Shown: piece by piece, positions 35,266 to 43,221 of the stretch
Layout of the letters: each line of letters starts with the position of its first letter
Numbering within the stretch: position 1 is the stretch's first letter
DNA from: Christiangramia bathymodioli
Lineage (GTDB): Bacteria > Bacteroidota > Bacteroidia > Flavobacteriales > Flavobacteriaceae
Assembly: GCA_009735695.1 (NCBI GenBank)
Contig: SRSL01000004.1
Location: 207,366 to 271,365 of the forward strand
Length of the DNA: 64,000 bases
Direction of reading: 5' to 3'
Position numbers and translations under genes: made by a program
The notes under the pieces: model-generated
Database searches by the model: none
Seen by the model: the letters and a program-made list of their open reading frames with translations, nothing else
What the model was told of the DNA's origin: nothing

Positions 35266-35950
35266 AGTATATAAAATTTTACTTTTGGAACTCTTCCACC
35301 ACAAACATCCATTTCCACCCTTCATTCCGGAGAATGCCACGAAATTAATCGTGGGAACTCTCCCTCCGCCGCGTTTCACAAAGCGAAAACTGCGCGAAGA
35401 CGATGTGGATTTTTGTTATGGTAGTGGTGACGGACTCCTTTGGAAAGTGCTGGACCGTATTTTCGATCTCGAACTTAAATTCGAGAATACGCAGGAGGCG
35501 GTGGAACAACGCAAACAATTCCTTCGATCCCGCGGCCTCGGAATTTGTGACGTGGTGGAAAGCAGTCACAGGGAAAAAATAGATGCTTCAGATCTTGGCA
35601 TGCAAAAGGTGGAATTGCGGGATATGATTGGTATACTTCGGGAAAACCCAAAGGTGGATACGCTTCTGTTTACCGGTGGAAATTCAAAGAATGGGCCTGA
35701 ATATTTTTTCAGAAGATATCTTAAAGAGCACGAAGAAGACATTCGGATGAAGCTGATATCCAAAACATCTCCAAGGATACATCAGTTCATTCTGGACGGG
35801 CGGGCGATAAAAACGGTTTCTCTGGTTGCACCTTCAGGTGCCGCTAATATTTCTATCGGGAGTTCCCAGTTATACAAAGAATTGAAAAAGAAAAACCCTG
35901 AATTCAATACGCTTGATTTCAGGGTTCTACAGTATAAAGAATTTTTCTAG
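35261..35950 (+). CDS. uracil-DNA glycosylase superfamily protein, start uncertain
   Basis: A 229-residue protein whose core begins HHKHPFPPFIPENATKLIVGTLPPPRF. The GTLPPP loop and the later VSLVAPSGAANIS resemble the two active-site motifs of the UDG superfamily (water-activating loop and the HPSP-type loop), and DFCYGSGDGLLWKVLDRIF is typical of a Bacteroidota UDG-like family. Base specificity is unknown. The only ATG lies inside the terminal TGAC of a REP-like repeat, so the first eight residues may be non-native; an in-frame TTG at 35285 is an alternative. It follows yaaA and converges with the bTHX gene, 5 nt between stops. Confidence 0.72.
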   Translation: MTVYKILLLELFHHKHPFPPFIPENATKLIVGTLPPPRFTKRKLREDDVDFCYGSGDGLLWKVLDRIFDLELKFENTQEAVEQRKQFLRSRGLGICDVVESSHREKIDASDLGMQKVELRDMIGILRENPKVDTLLFTGGNSKNGPEYFFRRYLKEHEEDIRMKLISKTSPRIHQFILDGRAIKTVSLVAPSGAANISIGSSQLYKELKKKNPEFNTLDFRVLQYKEFF

Positions 35951-35955
35951 TTCAA

Positions 35956-36090
35956 TTATTGCAATTCCTTTTTTTCCTGGTCGGCTAGTGTGGTAGGCTT
36001 TACCCTAAATTTTTTACGTTTAGGCCTCAACTTACCATAAGTTCCAATTGCGATCTTTCCTCGCTTGGTCTTTTTATCGCCTTTTCCCAT
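35956..36090 (-). CDS. 30S ribosomal protein bTHX (44 aa)
   Basis: Found by reading the minus strand; too short for usual ORF cut-offs. The protein starts [19 protein letters not shown] and continues KLRPKRKK, closely matching the Thermus THX peptide pattern GKGDRRTRRGK..GTYGK.RPRKKK. THX is a very basic peptide lying in a cavity of the 30S head. Here there is an extra 17-residue C-terminal tail ([17 protein letters not shown]). The start ATG is at 36088-36090 and the TAA at 35956-35958. It is 3 nt downstream of another tiny gene, likely the same transcript. Confidence 0.9.
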   Translation of the reverse strand: MGKGDKKTKRGKIAIGTYGKLRPKRKKFRVKPTTLADQEKKELQ

Positions 36091-36093
36091 ATG

Positions 36094-36249
36094 CTATTTT
36101 TTGTTTTTTTGATCCCTGATCGTCTCTTCGTCGTAATCTACCTTATTGGTATTCTTATCGCGATCTCCGATTCCTCCGGTTAAAGGATCTTCTTCGTTTC
36201 TTCTTCTGTCTTTCTTTCCTTTGTGTTTATCTTCAATTGGTCCTCCCAT
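36094..36249 (-). CDS. tiny charged protein upstream of bTHX (51 aa)
   Basis: An open frame from ATG (36247-36249) to TAG (36094-36096), ending 3 nt before the bTHX start. The product is almost entirely hydrophilic: MGGPIEDKHKGKKDRRRNEE, then DPLTGGIGDRDKNTNKVDYD and a short basic end. It is probably disordered. I do not recognise a family. The tight spacing to bTHX and the clean coding frame support a real gene, but the evidence is only positional. It lies 72 nt downstream of trpA and could be read from that operon. Confidence 0.6.
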   Translation of the reverse strand: MGGPIEDKHKGKKDRRRNEEDPLTGGIGDRDKNTNKVDYDEETIRDQKNKK

Positions 36250-36321
36250 AACTTTAGTTTTTAAGGTTCAACTCTAATATAACGAGTATCGCCCAAAAAA
36301 GCTGTGAAGGTCCTGTTACAA

Positions 36322-37092
36322 TTAGGTTAAAGCTTTAACATTTTCCACAAATTCTGAAGTTTTCTCCACCCCGTGTTTTTCTAAATGTTTGATGAAAGCA
36401 CTTCCGATGATAGCGCCTTTTGCGTATTCGGTGGCCTGCTCAAAAGTTTCCTGGTCTTTGATCCCGAAACCTACGATCTGTGGGTTATTAAGATTCAGGT
36501 CATGGATCCTTTTGAAGTATTTCCTGGTTTCCTCGCCAAATCCGCTGGTAGAACCAGTCACACTCGCGCTGCTTACCATATAGATAAATCCGTCTGATAC
36601 CGAATCGATATAGCGAATACGATCATCCGGAGTTTGTGGGGTGATCAAAAATACATTGATAAGCCCGTAGCTTTCAAAAAGCTCTTTATAATCTTCATGA
36701 TAGACATCTACCGGAAGATCGGGAATAATAAGTCCGTCTATTCCACATTCCTGGCATTTCTTGCAGAATTTCTCTACCCCGTATTGAAGCATGGGATTGA
36801 AATAACCCATGATGATCAGTGGTATTTCAACTTTTTCCCTGATGTCTTTAAGCTGACTGAACAGTTTCTCGGTGGTCATTCCGTTCTTAAGAGCCCTGGT
36901 TGAACTTTCCTGAATGGTTGGCCCGTCGGCCAGTGGATCACTGAAAGGCAGGCCAATTTCGATAAAATCAACCCCGCTTTTTTCCAGGTCTGTAATGATC
37001 TTTTCAGTATCATCGATATCCGGAAATCCAGCCGTAAAATATATAGATAGAAGCTTATGATCTTCCTGAAGTTTTTGCTTGATTCTGTTCAT
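36322..37092 (-). CDS. trpA: tryptophan synthase alpha chain
   Basis: Cleaves indole-3-glycerol phosphate to indole, channelled to TrpB. 256 aa, a TIM barrel with catalytic Glu in GVDFIEIGLPFSDPLADGPTIQ and Asp in GIDGLIIPDLPVD. The phosphate-binding loop region is YMVSSASVTGSTSGF and GFGIKDQETF. Last gene of the trpEGDCFBA operon, separated from trpB by 81 nt that contain a REP-like repeat. Confidence 0.96.
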   Translation of the reverse strand: MNRIKQKLQEDHKLLSIYFTAGFPDIDDTEKIITDLEKSGVDFIEIGLPFSDPLADGPTIQESSTRALKNGMTTEKLFSQLKDIREKVEIPLIIMGYFNPMLQYGVEKFCKKCQECGIDGLIIPDLPVDVYHEDYKELFESYGLINVFLITPQTPDDRIRYIDSVSDGFIYMVSSASVTGSTSGFGEETRKYFKRIHDLNLNNPQIVGFGIKDQETFEQATEYAKGAIIGSAFIKHLEKHGVEKTSEFVENVKALT

Positions 37093-37112
37093 TTTTCAAA
37101 ATATGTAAAAAC

Positions 37113-37170
37113 GTCATTCTGAACTTGTTTCAGAATCTGTTTTTAGACGCTGAAATGAATTCAGCGTGAC
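37113..37170. repeat. REP-like double hairpin, copy B, between trpB and trpA
   Basis: GTCA (37113-37116) and TGAC (37167-37170) bracket hairpins TTCTGAA/TTCAGAA (37117-37123 with 37129-37135) and CGCTGAA/TTCAGCG (37148-37154 with 37160-37166). Including the flanking C and G, the outer arms read CGTCA/TGACG. Confidence 0.78.
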
Positions 37171-37173
37171 GAA

Positions 37174-38361
37174 TTAAAGATTAAAATAATCGATGTAAGT
37201 ATTGAGATCCTTATCTCCGCGCCCTGAAAGATTGATGACCACGATGTCATCTTTTTCAAATTTCCGGCCCTCGAAAATAGCCAGTGCATGGGATGTCTCG
37301 ATCGCTGGAATAATACCTTCCAGTTTCGCCAGTTCCAGCCCTGCCTTCATGGCAGCCTCATCGGTAATACTGATGAATTCTCCGCGACCACTTCGAAATA
37401 AATTCGCATGCATAGGGCCTACTCCTGGGTAATCCAATCCGGCAGAGATCGAATAAGGTTCGGTGATCTGCCCGTCGCCGGTTTGCATCAACAAAGTCTT
37501 GCTTCCGTGGATGATCCCGGTTTTTCCAAGGGCTGAGGTCGCAGCGCTTTCACCGGAGTCAATTCCCTTACCGGCAGCTTCCACCGCGATGATCCCAACT
37601 TCGGGATTATCCAGGTAATGATAATAGGCACCGGCGGCATTGCTTCCGCCGCCCACACAGGCAACCACATAATCCGGGTCTTTTCGGCCTTCCTTTTCCT
37701 GAAGCTGATTTTGTATTTCTTCCGAGATAACCGCCTGGAATCGGGCGACCATATCGGGATAAGGATGAGGTCCCACTACAGAACCAATTATATAATGTGT
37801 ATCAACAGGATTATTGATCCAGTCGCGAATTGCTTCGTTAGTAGCATCTTTTAAGGTTTTGCTACCCGATCTCGCGGGAACCACTTTGGCGCCCAGCATT
37901 TTCATTCGGGCAACATTTGGTGCCTGCCGGTCTATATCGATCTCGCCCATATAAACAATACACTCCATGCCCATCAAGGCACAAACGGTTGCAGTGGCCA
38001 CACCATGCTGGCCTGCACCGGTTTCGGCGATTATTCGCTTTTTACCAAGTTTTTGCGCCATCAGGATCTGGCCAATGGTATTGTTGACCTTATGCGCTCC
38101 GGTATGGCAAAGATCTTCCCGTTTTAGGTAAACTTTAGTACCATATTTTTCGCTGAATCTTTTTGCATAATACAGCGGAGTAGGCCGGCCCACATAATCC
38201 CTTAAAAGATCTTTGAATTCTTTCTGAAAACTCTCTTCTTTCATGATATCTAGATACCGTGACCGAAGTTCCTCTACATTGGGATATAGCATTTCCGGGA
38301 TAAAGGCACCGCCAAATTCCCCGTAATATCCTTTTTCATCTACCTGATAGCTCATATTCAT
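37174..38361 (-). CDS. trpB: tryptophan synthase beta chain
   Basis: PLP enzyme condensing indole with serine. 395 aa, full length. The PLP Schiff-base Lys is in [18 protein letters not shown]. Phosphate loop [11 protein letters not shown] is intact, as is the C-terminal HALAIFEGR region. The start ATG at 38361 overlaps the trpF stop as ATGA; an in-frame ATG two codons later (38355) is equally possible. Confidence 0.96.
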   Translation of the reverse strand: MNMSYQVDEKGYYGEFGGAFIPEMLYPNVEELRSRYLDIMKEESFQKEFKDLLRDYVGRPTPLYYAKRFSEKYGTKVYLKREDLCHTGAHKVNNTIGQILMAQKLGKKRIIAETGAGQHGVATATVCALMGMECIVYMGEIDIDRQAPNVARMKMLGAKVVPARSGSKTLKDATNEAIRDWINNPVDTHYIIGSVVGPHPYPDMVARFQAVISEEIQNQLQEKEGRKDPDYVVACVGGGSNAAGAYYHYLDNPEVGIIAVEAAGKGIDSGESAATSALGKTGIIHGSKTLLMQTGDGQITEPYSISAGLDYPGVGPMHANLFRSGRGEFISITDEAAMKAGLELAKLEGIIPAIETSHALAIFEGRKFEKDDIVVINLSGRGDKDLNTYIDYFNL

Positions 38362-39071
38362 GAATTGATATGCGTTTTAAATTCTTTTAATTCTTTCAGT
38401 TTTTTAAGGCCCGGCTTGAGTTCGAATTTGCTATTCACGTCTATAGCGTAAAGAAGATCAGCTTTTCCAATACGGGAAAAATGATTCTTTAACTGGGATA
38501 TCGCCTTGGCATGTTCCAGGCCTATTCCACCGCTAAGAAAGAAAGGAGTTGTGCTAGGATAATCTTTCAGGATCTCCCAATCGAAGTCCTGGCCTGATCC
38601 ACCGCGTAACTGAGTTTTGGTATCGAAAAGGAAATAATCTACGATTCCTTCGAAAGGTTTAATTTCCTGAAAATCGAAATTTTCACCCACCGGGAAAACC
38701 TTGATCAGCTCGGGGGCATTCTCGATCTTCTGAAGCTCAGCCTTGAGTTTCTTGCAATAGTCGGCCGATTCGTCTCCGTGAAGTTGTATCGCATTCAGGC
38801 CATATTTGGCGATCTTTTCTATTATTTCCGCGATCTCTGCATTTACGAAAACACCCGTTTTTTTGATCTCGGCCGGAAGTTCAGGTAATTCGCCATCAAA
38901 ATAGCGAGGGGATTTTTCATAAAATATCAGCCCCATATAATCGGGTTCGATCTCGGCCACCTGGATCATATTTCCTGCCTGCTGCATTCCGCAAACCTTC
39001 AGGCTTAATCCGGTGCTTTGCCCTGAAGCCGGGGTGATCAATGTTTTTTCTTTTGCCTTGTTCTGGTTCAT
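38358..39071 (-). CDS. trpF: phosphoribosylanthranilate isomerase
   Basis: Third TIM-barrel step of tryptophan synthesis. 237 aa. The core begins at [14 protein letters not shown] (Cys near residue 27 is the catalytic base); the 22 residues before it are a non-conserved extension. QLHGDES and [20 protein letters not shown] carry the acid Asp and phosphate contacts. [12 protein letters not shown] closes the phosphate site. It begins directly after the trpC stop and overlaps trpB by 4 nt. Confidence 0.94.
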   Translation of the reverse strand: MNQNKAKEKTLITPASGQSTGLSLKVCGMQQAGNMIQVAEIEPDYMGLIFYEKSPRYFDGELPELPAEIKKTGVFVNAEIAEIIEKIAKYGLNAIQLHGDESADYCKKLKAELQKIENAPELIKVFPVGENFDFQEIKPFEGIVDYFLFDTKTQLRGGSGQDFDWEILKDYPSTTPFFLSGGIGLEHAKAISQLKNHFSRIGKADLLYAIDVNSKFELKPGLKKLKELKEFKTHINS

Positions 39072-39860
39072 TTATACCATAGATTTAAGTTCTGCAATAA
39101 ATTTTTTGGCCGCTTTTCCGGGATTTTCGGTCCTCATGAAATTTTCTCCGATTAGGAAACCCTTGTAGCCCGATTCTTTTAATTCAGCTATTACCGCGGG
39201 ATCGCTGATACCACTTTCAGAAACCTTAACGAAATGTTCAGGAATTAGCGGAGCCAGTTTTTTCGAATTTTCAATGCTGACTTCAAAGGTCTTTAAATTT
39301 CGATTATTCACACCAAGCATATCAGCCTTAACCCGTAATGATTTTTGTAATTCTTCTTCATTATGAACTTCTAAAAGTACTTCCATGCCAAGTTCCTTAG
39401 CCTTGTTCGCCAGGTGGATCATCTGTTTTTCGGTGAGGACCGCGGCGATCAATAGGATCGCATCGGCTCCATAAGCTTTTGCTTCGATCACCTGGTAAGG
39501 GTCAACCATAAATTCTTTTCGAAGAATCGGGATATTTGCTGAAGCCCGGGCGTAAAGGAGATCTTCCAGGGAACCACCAAAATATTTTCCATCGGTAAGC
39601 ACCGACATACCGGAGACGCCCGCGCTCTCATAGCCTTTTGCTACCTCCTGAACATTCAGGTCCTGATTGATGACCGATTTAGAGGGGGATCGGCGCTTAT
39701 GTTCGGCAATGATGCCGGAGCCATTTTTTATATTTTCAGCCAGGCTGATGCATTTTCTGCCAAATAAAACTGAAGCTTCCAGTTGAGAAACCGGGATAAG
39801 CGATTTCTTCAGTTCAACTTCTTTCAGCTTGTCTTTTATGATCTTATCAAGAATGGTCAT
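39072..39860 (-). CDS. trpC: indole-3-glycerol phosphate synthase
   Basis: 262 aa, monofunctional, not fused to trpF. The N-terminal helix (ILDKIIKDKLKEVELKKSLIP) and the catalytic strand IIAEHKRRSPSKSVI are clear. FMVDPYQVIEAKAYGADAILLIAAVL, LGVNNRNLKTFEVSIEN and SESGISDPAVI complete the barrel, including substrate-contact Asn and Ser residues. It follows trpD by 10 nt. Confidence 0.95.
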   Translation of the reverse strand: MTILDKIIKDKLKEVELKKSLIPVSQLEASVLFGRKCISLAENIKNGSGIIAEHKRRSPSKSVINQDLNVQEVAKGYESAGVSGMSVLTDGKYFGGSLEDLLYARASANIPILRKEFMVDPYQVIEAKAYGADAILLIAAVLTEKQMIHLANKAKELGMEVLLEVHNEEELQKSLRVKADMLGVNNRNLKTFEVSIENSKKLAPLIPEHFVKVSESGISDPAVIAELKESGYKGFLIGENFMRTENPGKAAKKFIAELKSMV

Positions 39861-39870
39861 TAATTCAATT

Positions 39871-40866
39871 TTATGCCTTGCTTAAATCCTGTAATTTTTT
39901 AAAACTCTCAAATGCACTGCCAGACTCAAGGGATTCCCTTGCCGCCGCAAATCCTTCAGCAGGCTTCAGCCCGCGAGCCGTCGCGATAGCCATACCTGCA
40001 TTGGCACAAACTACGTTTTTCTGTGCATCGGTGCCATTTCCCTGAAGAATACCGGTTAAAATTTCCGCAGAACTTTCAATGCTTCCACCGCCAGCGATCT
40101 CTGATTCCTTCAGTTCATGAACTCCAAAATCTTCAGCTTTCAAAACCCTTTCAGAATCATTGCTGATACTTTTGGTAGCTCCGGTAAGCGAGATTTCATC
40201 ATAGCCATCCAGCGCATGGAGTATGGTATAGTTCTTATCGGTATTTTGGTAAAGATACGCATACATTCGTGCCAGTTCAAGACTGAACACTCCAACCAGC
40301 TGATTCTTTGGGAATGCCGGATTCACCATGGGGCCCAGCATATTGAAAAATGTCTTAACCGCCAGGCTTTTTCGAACAGGTCCCACGTTTTTCATGGCCG
40401 GATGGAAAAGCGGGGCATGCAAGATACAAATATCAGCCTGGTCGATACATTTTTCCAGAAAACCAGGATCATTGCTGAACTTAATTCCGAGATATTCCAT
40501 CACGTTAGAACTACCACTAACCGAGGAGACCCCGTAATTACCATGTTTGGCAACCTTTACACCGGCCCCGGCAGTGACAAATGATGAGGTGGTTGAAATA
40601 TTGAAGGTGTCTTTCCCGTCGCCACCGGTTCCGCAAAGGTCGATGGCTTCGTAAGCAGAAAGGTCTACTTTAATGCATAATTCAAGCAGGGCATCGCGGA
40701 AGCCTTCCAGTTCCTCGATGGTAATGCTACGCATCATATAAACGGTAAGAAAAGCCGCAATCTGCGTTTCGTTGTAAAGCCCTTCCGAAATATTGAAAAT
40801 AACTTGTTTGGCCTCTTCTTTACTAATGGTTTCGTGATTGATCAATCTATTTAAAAGCTCTTTCAT
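39871..40866 (-). CDS. trpD: anthranilate phosphoribosyltransferase
   Basis: 331 aa, the separate (non-fused) form. PRPP motif DLCGTGGDGKDTFNIST with following GVKVAKHGNYG and SGSSNVMEYLGI are diagnostic. HPAMKNVGPVRKSL and FNMLGPMVNPA form the anthranilate channel. It is 109 nt downstream of trpG; that gap contains a REP-like repeat. Confidence 0.95.
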   Translation of the reverse strand: MKELLNRLINHETISKEEAKQVIFNISEGLYNETQIAAFLTVYMMRSITIEELEGFRDALLELCIKVDLSAYEAIDLCGTGGDGKDTFNISTTSSFVTAGAGVKVAKHGNYGVSSVSGSSNVMEYLGIKFSNDPGFLEKCIDQADICILHAPLFHPAMKNVGPVRKSLAVKTFFNMLGPMVNPAFPKNQLVGVFSLELARMYAYLYQNTDKNYTILHALDGYDEISLTGATKSISNDSERVLKAEDFGVHELKESEIAGGGSIESSAEILTGILQGNGTDAQKNVVCANAGMAIATARGLKPAEGFAAARESLESGSAFESFKKLQDLSKA

Positions 40867-40887
40867 TTTCTAGATTATCTTATATAC

Positions 40888-40962
40888 GTCAAGCTGAAGT
40901 TTGTTCAGCTTCCTGGAGATCATGACCTCTCGATTCCACTCGAGGTGACCATCCAGGATGAC
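40888..40962. repeat. REP-like element, copy C, between trpG and trpD
   Basis: GTCA (40888-40891) and TGAC (40959-40962) bracket hairpin AGCTGAA/TTCAGCT (40892-40898 with 40904-40910). A longer second arm TCCTGGA/TCCAGGA (40911-40917 with 40952-40958) encloses an inner ACCTC...GAGGT stem. It is a variant of the two-hairpin plan of copies A and B. Confidence 0.68.
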
Positions 40963-40975
40963 AAAATTTGGCAGT

Positions 40976-41599
40976 TTAAAGTATAGGCTTTTCTGATCCA
41001 GAAACATCCCTTTTCTCAGCATTATTTAGTACAGGACCATTTACCCAATTCTTAATCATCTTTTTCCCATCAGGTGTAAGAACCGATTCGGGATGGAACT
41101 GAACTCCCCGAACATCGAATTCGGTATGTCTTAACGACATGATCTCGCCTTTTTCATCATAGCTGGTCGCTTGCAGGCAGGAAGGAATATTTCGTTCAAC
41201 TACCCAGGAATGATAGCGTCCAACCTGTAATTCTTTTTCAAGCCCTGCAAACAGGTATTCGTCATCGACGAACTGAACGATCTTGGTCGCAACCCCGTGA
41301 TATACCTCGTCAAGGTTGAGCAGCTTTCCCCCGAACACCTCGCCAATGGCCTGCATTCCCAGGCAAACCCCCAATATGCTTTTTGTGGGAGCATACTTTT
41401 CGATGATGGGTTTTAAAAGTCCTGCTTCATCTGGAATTCCTGGTCCAGGAGATAATAGTATTTTATCGTATTCTTCTACTTCTTCCAGTTGCAGCTGATC
41501 ATTTCGTTTGACGACCACTTTACATTCCAGTTCTTCCAGGTAATGCACCAGGTTATATACAAACGAATCGTAATTATCTATTACCAGTATCTTTTTCAT
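40976..41599 (-). CDS. trpG: anthranilate synthase component II (glutamine amidotransferase)
   Basis: Supplies ammonia to TrpE. 207 aa. Class I amidotransferase triad visible: Cys in SILGVCLGMQAIGEVFGG, and His-Glu in GVQFHPESVLT. The oxyanion strand LSPGPGIPDEA is conserved. The C-terminal 20 residues are variable. It starts 6 nt after trpE. Shared use for folate (PabA) cannot be excluded, but position in the trp operon supports TrpG. Confidence 0.94.
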   Translation of the reverse strand: MKKILVIDNYDSFVYNLVHYLEELECKVVVKRNDQLQLEEVEEYDKILLSPGPGIPDEAGLLKPIIEKYAPTKSILGVCLGMQAIGEVFGGKLLNLDEVYHGVATKIVQFVDDEYLFAGLEKELQVGRYHSWVVERNIPSCLQATSYDEKGEIMSLRHTEFDVRGVQFHPESVLTPDGKKMIKNWVNGPVLNNAEKRDVSGSEKPIL

Positions 41600-41605
41600 C
41601 TTTCT

Positions 41606-43000
41606 CTATATTTCTTCTGCAATTTCAAGAGCCTTGGTCAAAGCTCCCAGTTTATTGTAAACTTCCTGTAATTCATTTTCGGCCTTTGATTCCGAAACCA
41701 CACCGGCTCCCGCCTGGTAATGCAGTTCATGGTTTTTACTCACGAAGGATCGTATGATAATCGCGTGATTGAAGTTGCCTTCAAAATCCATAAAACCTAT
41801 AGCCCCGCCGTAGGCACTACGATTTACATTCTCAAGTTTTTCAATCAGTTTTAATGCCATTGGTTTTGGCGCGCCGCTAAGGGTTCCTGCCGGAAAAGTG
41901 TCGGCCACGATCTGGGGGGTAGGCACAGTTGAGTCTATCTTTCCAGTGACCTTGCTCACCAGGTGGATCACATGAGAAAAGAACTGAATTTCACGATAGG
42001 TTTCCACCTTTACATCGCTTCCGTTTCGGCTAAGATCGTTACGGGCCAGGTCAACCAGCATCACATGTTCTGAATTTTCTTTCTGATCGGCAGCCAGTTC
42101 TTTAGCGACTTCTGCATCTTTTTCATCATTACCGGTTCGTTTGAAAGTTCCGGCAATAGGATGAATTTCGGCTCGGCCTTTATCCACTACCAGTTGTGCT
42201 TCAGGAGAACTTCCGAAGATCTTGAAATTGCCGTAATCAAAATAAAAAAGGTAAGGAGAGGGGTTCACATTCCTCAATGCTCTATAAACATTGAATTCGT
42301 CACCTTTGAATTTCTGAGAGAACCTCCTGGAAAGGACCAGCTGAAATACATCTCCGCGGTGACAATGCTCTTTTGCTTTTTCAACCACGGCTTTGTATTC
42401 ATCATCGGTAAGATTTGAATATGGATCTTCAGACCTGTTGAAATTATAGGACGCGAAATTTTTTACCCTTAAGAGTTGTTCTATCTCCTCCAGCCGATCT
42501 TCAGACTCATAACTGTGATCAAAAATATAGGCCTCATTCTTGAAGTGGTTGATCGCGATGATGTTCTGGTAAACCGCGTAATAGATATCCGGAATCTTTA
42601 GATCACTGCCTTTGGATTTTAGATCGACGTCTTCAAAATACCGTACCGAGTCATAAGCGATATAACCAAACAATCCATTATTGATGAACTTGAAATCGGA
42701 TGAATCAGTTTTGAATTTTTTCGAAAAATCCTGAATGGTTTCGGGGATGGAGGTATTCTTGGTCACCCGATCTTTCTGAATGCTACCGTCGGGAAAATTT
42801 TGAAAGATCTCTTCATTTTCCACCTTGAAGGAGGCGATGGGATTGCAACAGATATAGGAGAAACTATTGTCACTTGCGTGATAGTCGCTACTTTCCAGTA
42901 AAAGGCTGTTAGGATATTTGTCTCGTAATTTCAGATAAATACTTACCGGGGTGATCGTATCGGCAAGGATCTTTTTATATCTGGTTTTTAATTCGAACAT
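41606..43000 (-). CDS. trpE: anthranilate synthase component I
   Basis: First committed step, chorismate to anthranilate. 464 aa. The tryptophan feedback site motif LLES is intact at residues 34-37 (NSLLLESSD), so the enzyme should be feedback-inhibited. The catalytic domain has [62 protein letters not shown] and [13 protein letters not shown]. First structural gene after the attenuator, about 20 nt downstream of the terminator T run. Confidence 0.96.
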   Translation of the reverse strand: MFELKTRYKKILADTITPVSIYLKLRDKYPNSLLLESSDYHASDNSFSYICCNPIASFKVENEEIFQNFPDGSIQKDRVTKNTSIPETIQDFSKKFKTDSSDFKFINNGLFGYIAYDSVRYFEDVDLKSKGSDLKIPDIYYAVYQNIIAINHFKNEAYIFDHSYESEDRLEEIEQLLRVKNFASYNFNRSEDPYSNLTDDEYKAVVEKAKEHCHRGDVFQLVLSRRFSQKFKGDEFNVYRALRNVNPSPYLFYFDYGNFKIFGSSPEAQLVVDKGRAEIHPIAGTFKRTGNDEKDAEVAKELAADQKENSEHVMLVDLARNDLSRNGSDVKVETYREIQFFSHVIHLVSKVTGKIDSTVPTPQIVADTFPAGTLSGAPKPMALKLIEKLENVNRSAYGGAIGFMDFEGNFNHAIIIRSFVSKNHELHYQAGAGVVSESKAENELQEVYNKLGALTKALEIAEEI

Positions 43001-43021
43001 GGGTTAGGTTTTTTTAGGCAT

Positions 43022-43050
43022 AAAAAAAGGCTTGTCGTGAGACAAGCCTT
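43022..43050 (-). terminator. trp operon attenuator terminator
   Basis: On the minus strand AAGGCTTGTC (43050-43041) pairs perfectly with GACAAGCCTT (43036-43027) around loop TCAC, followed by a seven-T run. It lies between trpL and trpE. Its loop and flanks (CTCACGA, 43041-43035) are complementary to TCGTGAG at the end of trpL. Confidence 0.9.
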
Positions 43051-43080
43051 ATATCTTAGATAACTGAATGGCAATTTAGC

Positions 43081-43137
43081 TCACGATTTTCGACGTAAGT
43101 TGTTCCACCACCAGTTATGTACATTCATTGTAAACAT
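43081..43137 (-). CDS. trpL: tryptophan operon leader peptide with three tandem Trp codons
   Basis: Minus-strand frame reading MNVHNWWWNNLRRKS (15 aa, ATG at 43126-43128, TGA at 43081-43083). An in-frame ATG three codons earlier (43135-43137) would add MFT and lies almost at the expected transcription start. Three consecutive TGG codons make translation speed a sensor of charged tRNA-Trp. The stop codon overlaps TCGTGAG (43086-43080), the proposed antiterminator strand. When Trp is scarce a ribosome stalled on WWW leaves that strand free to invade the terminator loop. With ample Trp the ribosome reaches the stop, covers it, and the terminator forms. Confidence 0.9.
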   Translation of the reverse strand: MFTMNVHNWWWNNLRRKS

Positions 43138-43142
43138 TGCTT

Positions 43143-43173
43143 CAAATATAGAAACGAATTTTTTTTAAACAAA
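43143..43173 (-). promoter_or_regulatory. trp operon promoter, Bacteroidota type
   Basis: -33 box TTTG (43173-43170), 19-nt spacer, -7 box TATATTTG (43150-43143), an exact match to TTTG-N19-TAnnTTTG. The start point would fall near 43138, next to the first trpL ATG. Confidence 0.78.
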
Positions 43174-43190
43174 CCTTTTTTAAATAAAAA

Positions 43191-43213
43191 ATCCCGGAAG
43201 TTAATTCCGGGAT
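43191..43213 (-). terminator. terminator of yceI-type gene
   Basis: ATCCCGGAA (43191-43199) and TTCCGGGAT (43205-43213) form a perfect 9-bp stem with loop GTTAA. On the minus strand a T-rich run follows. It separates the MarR-nitroreductase-YceI operon from the trp promoter. Confidence 0.85.
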
Positions 43214-43221
43214 CCTGATAT

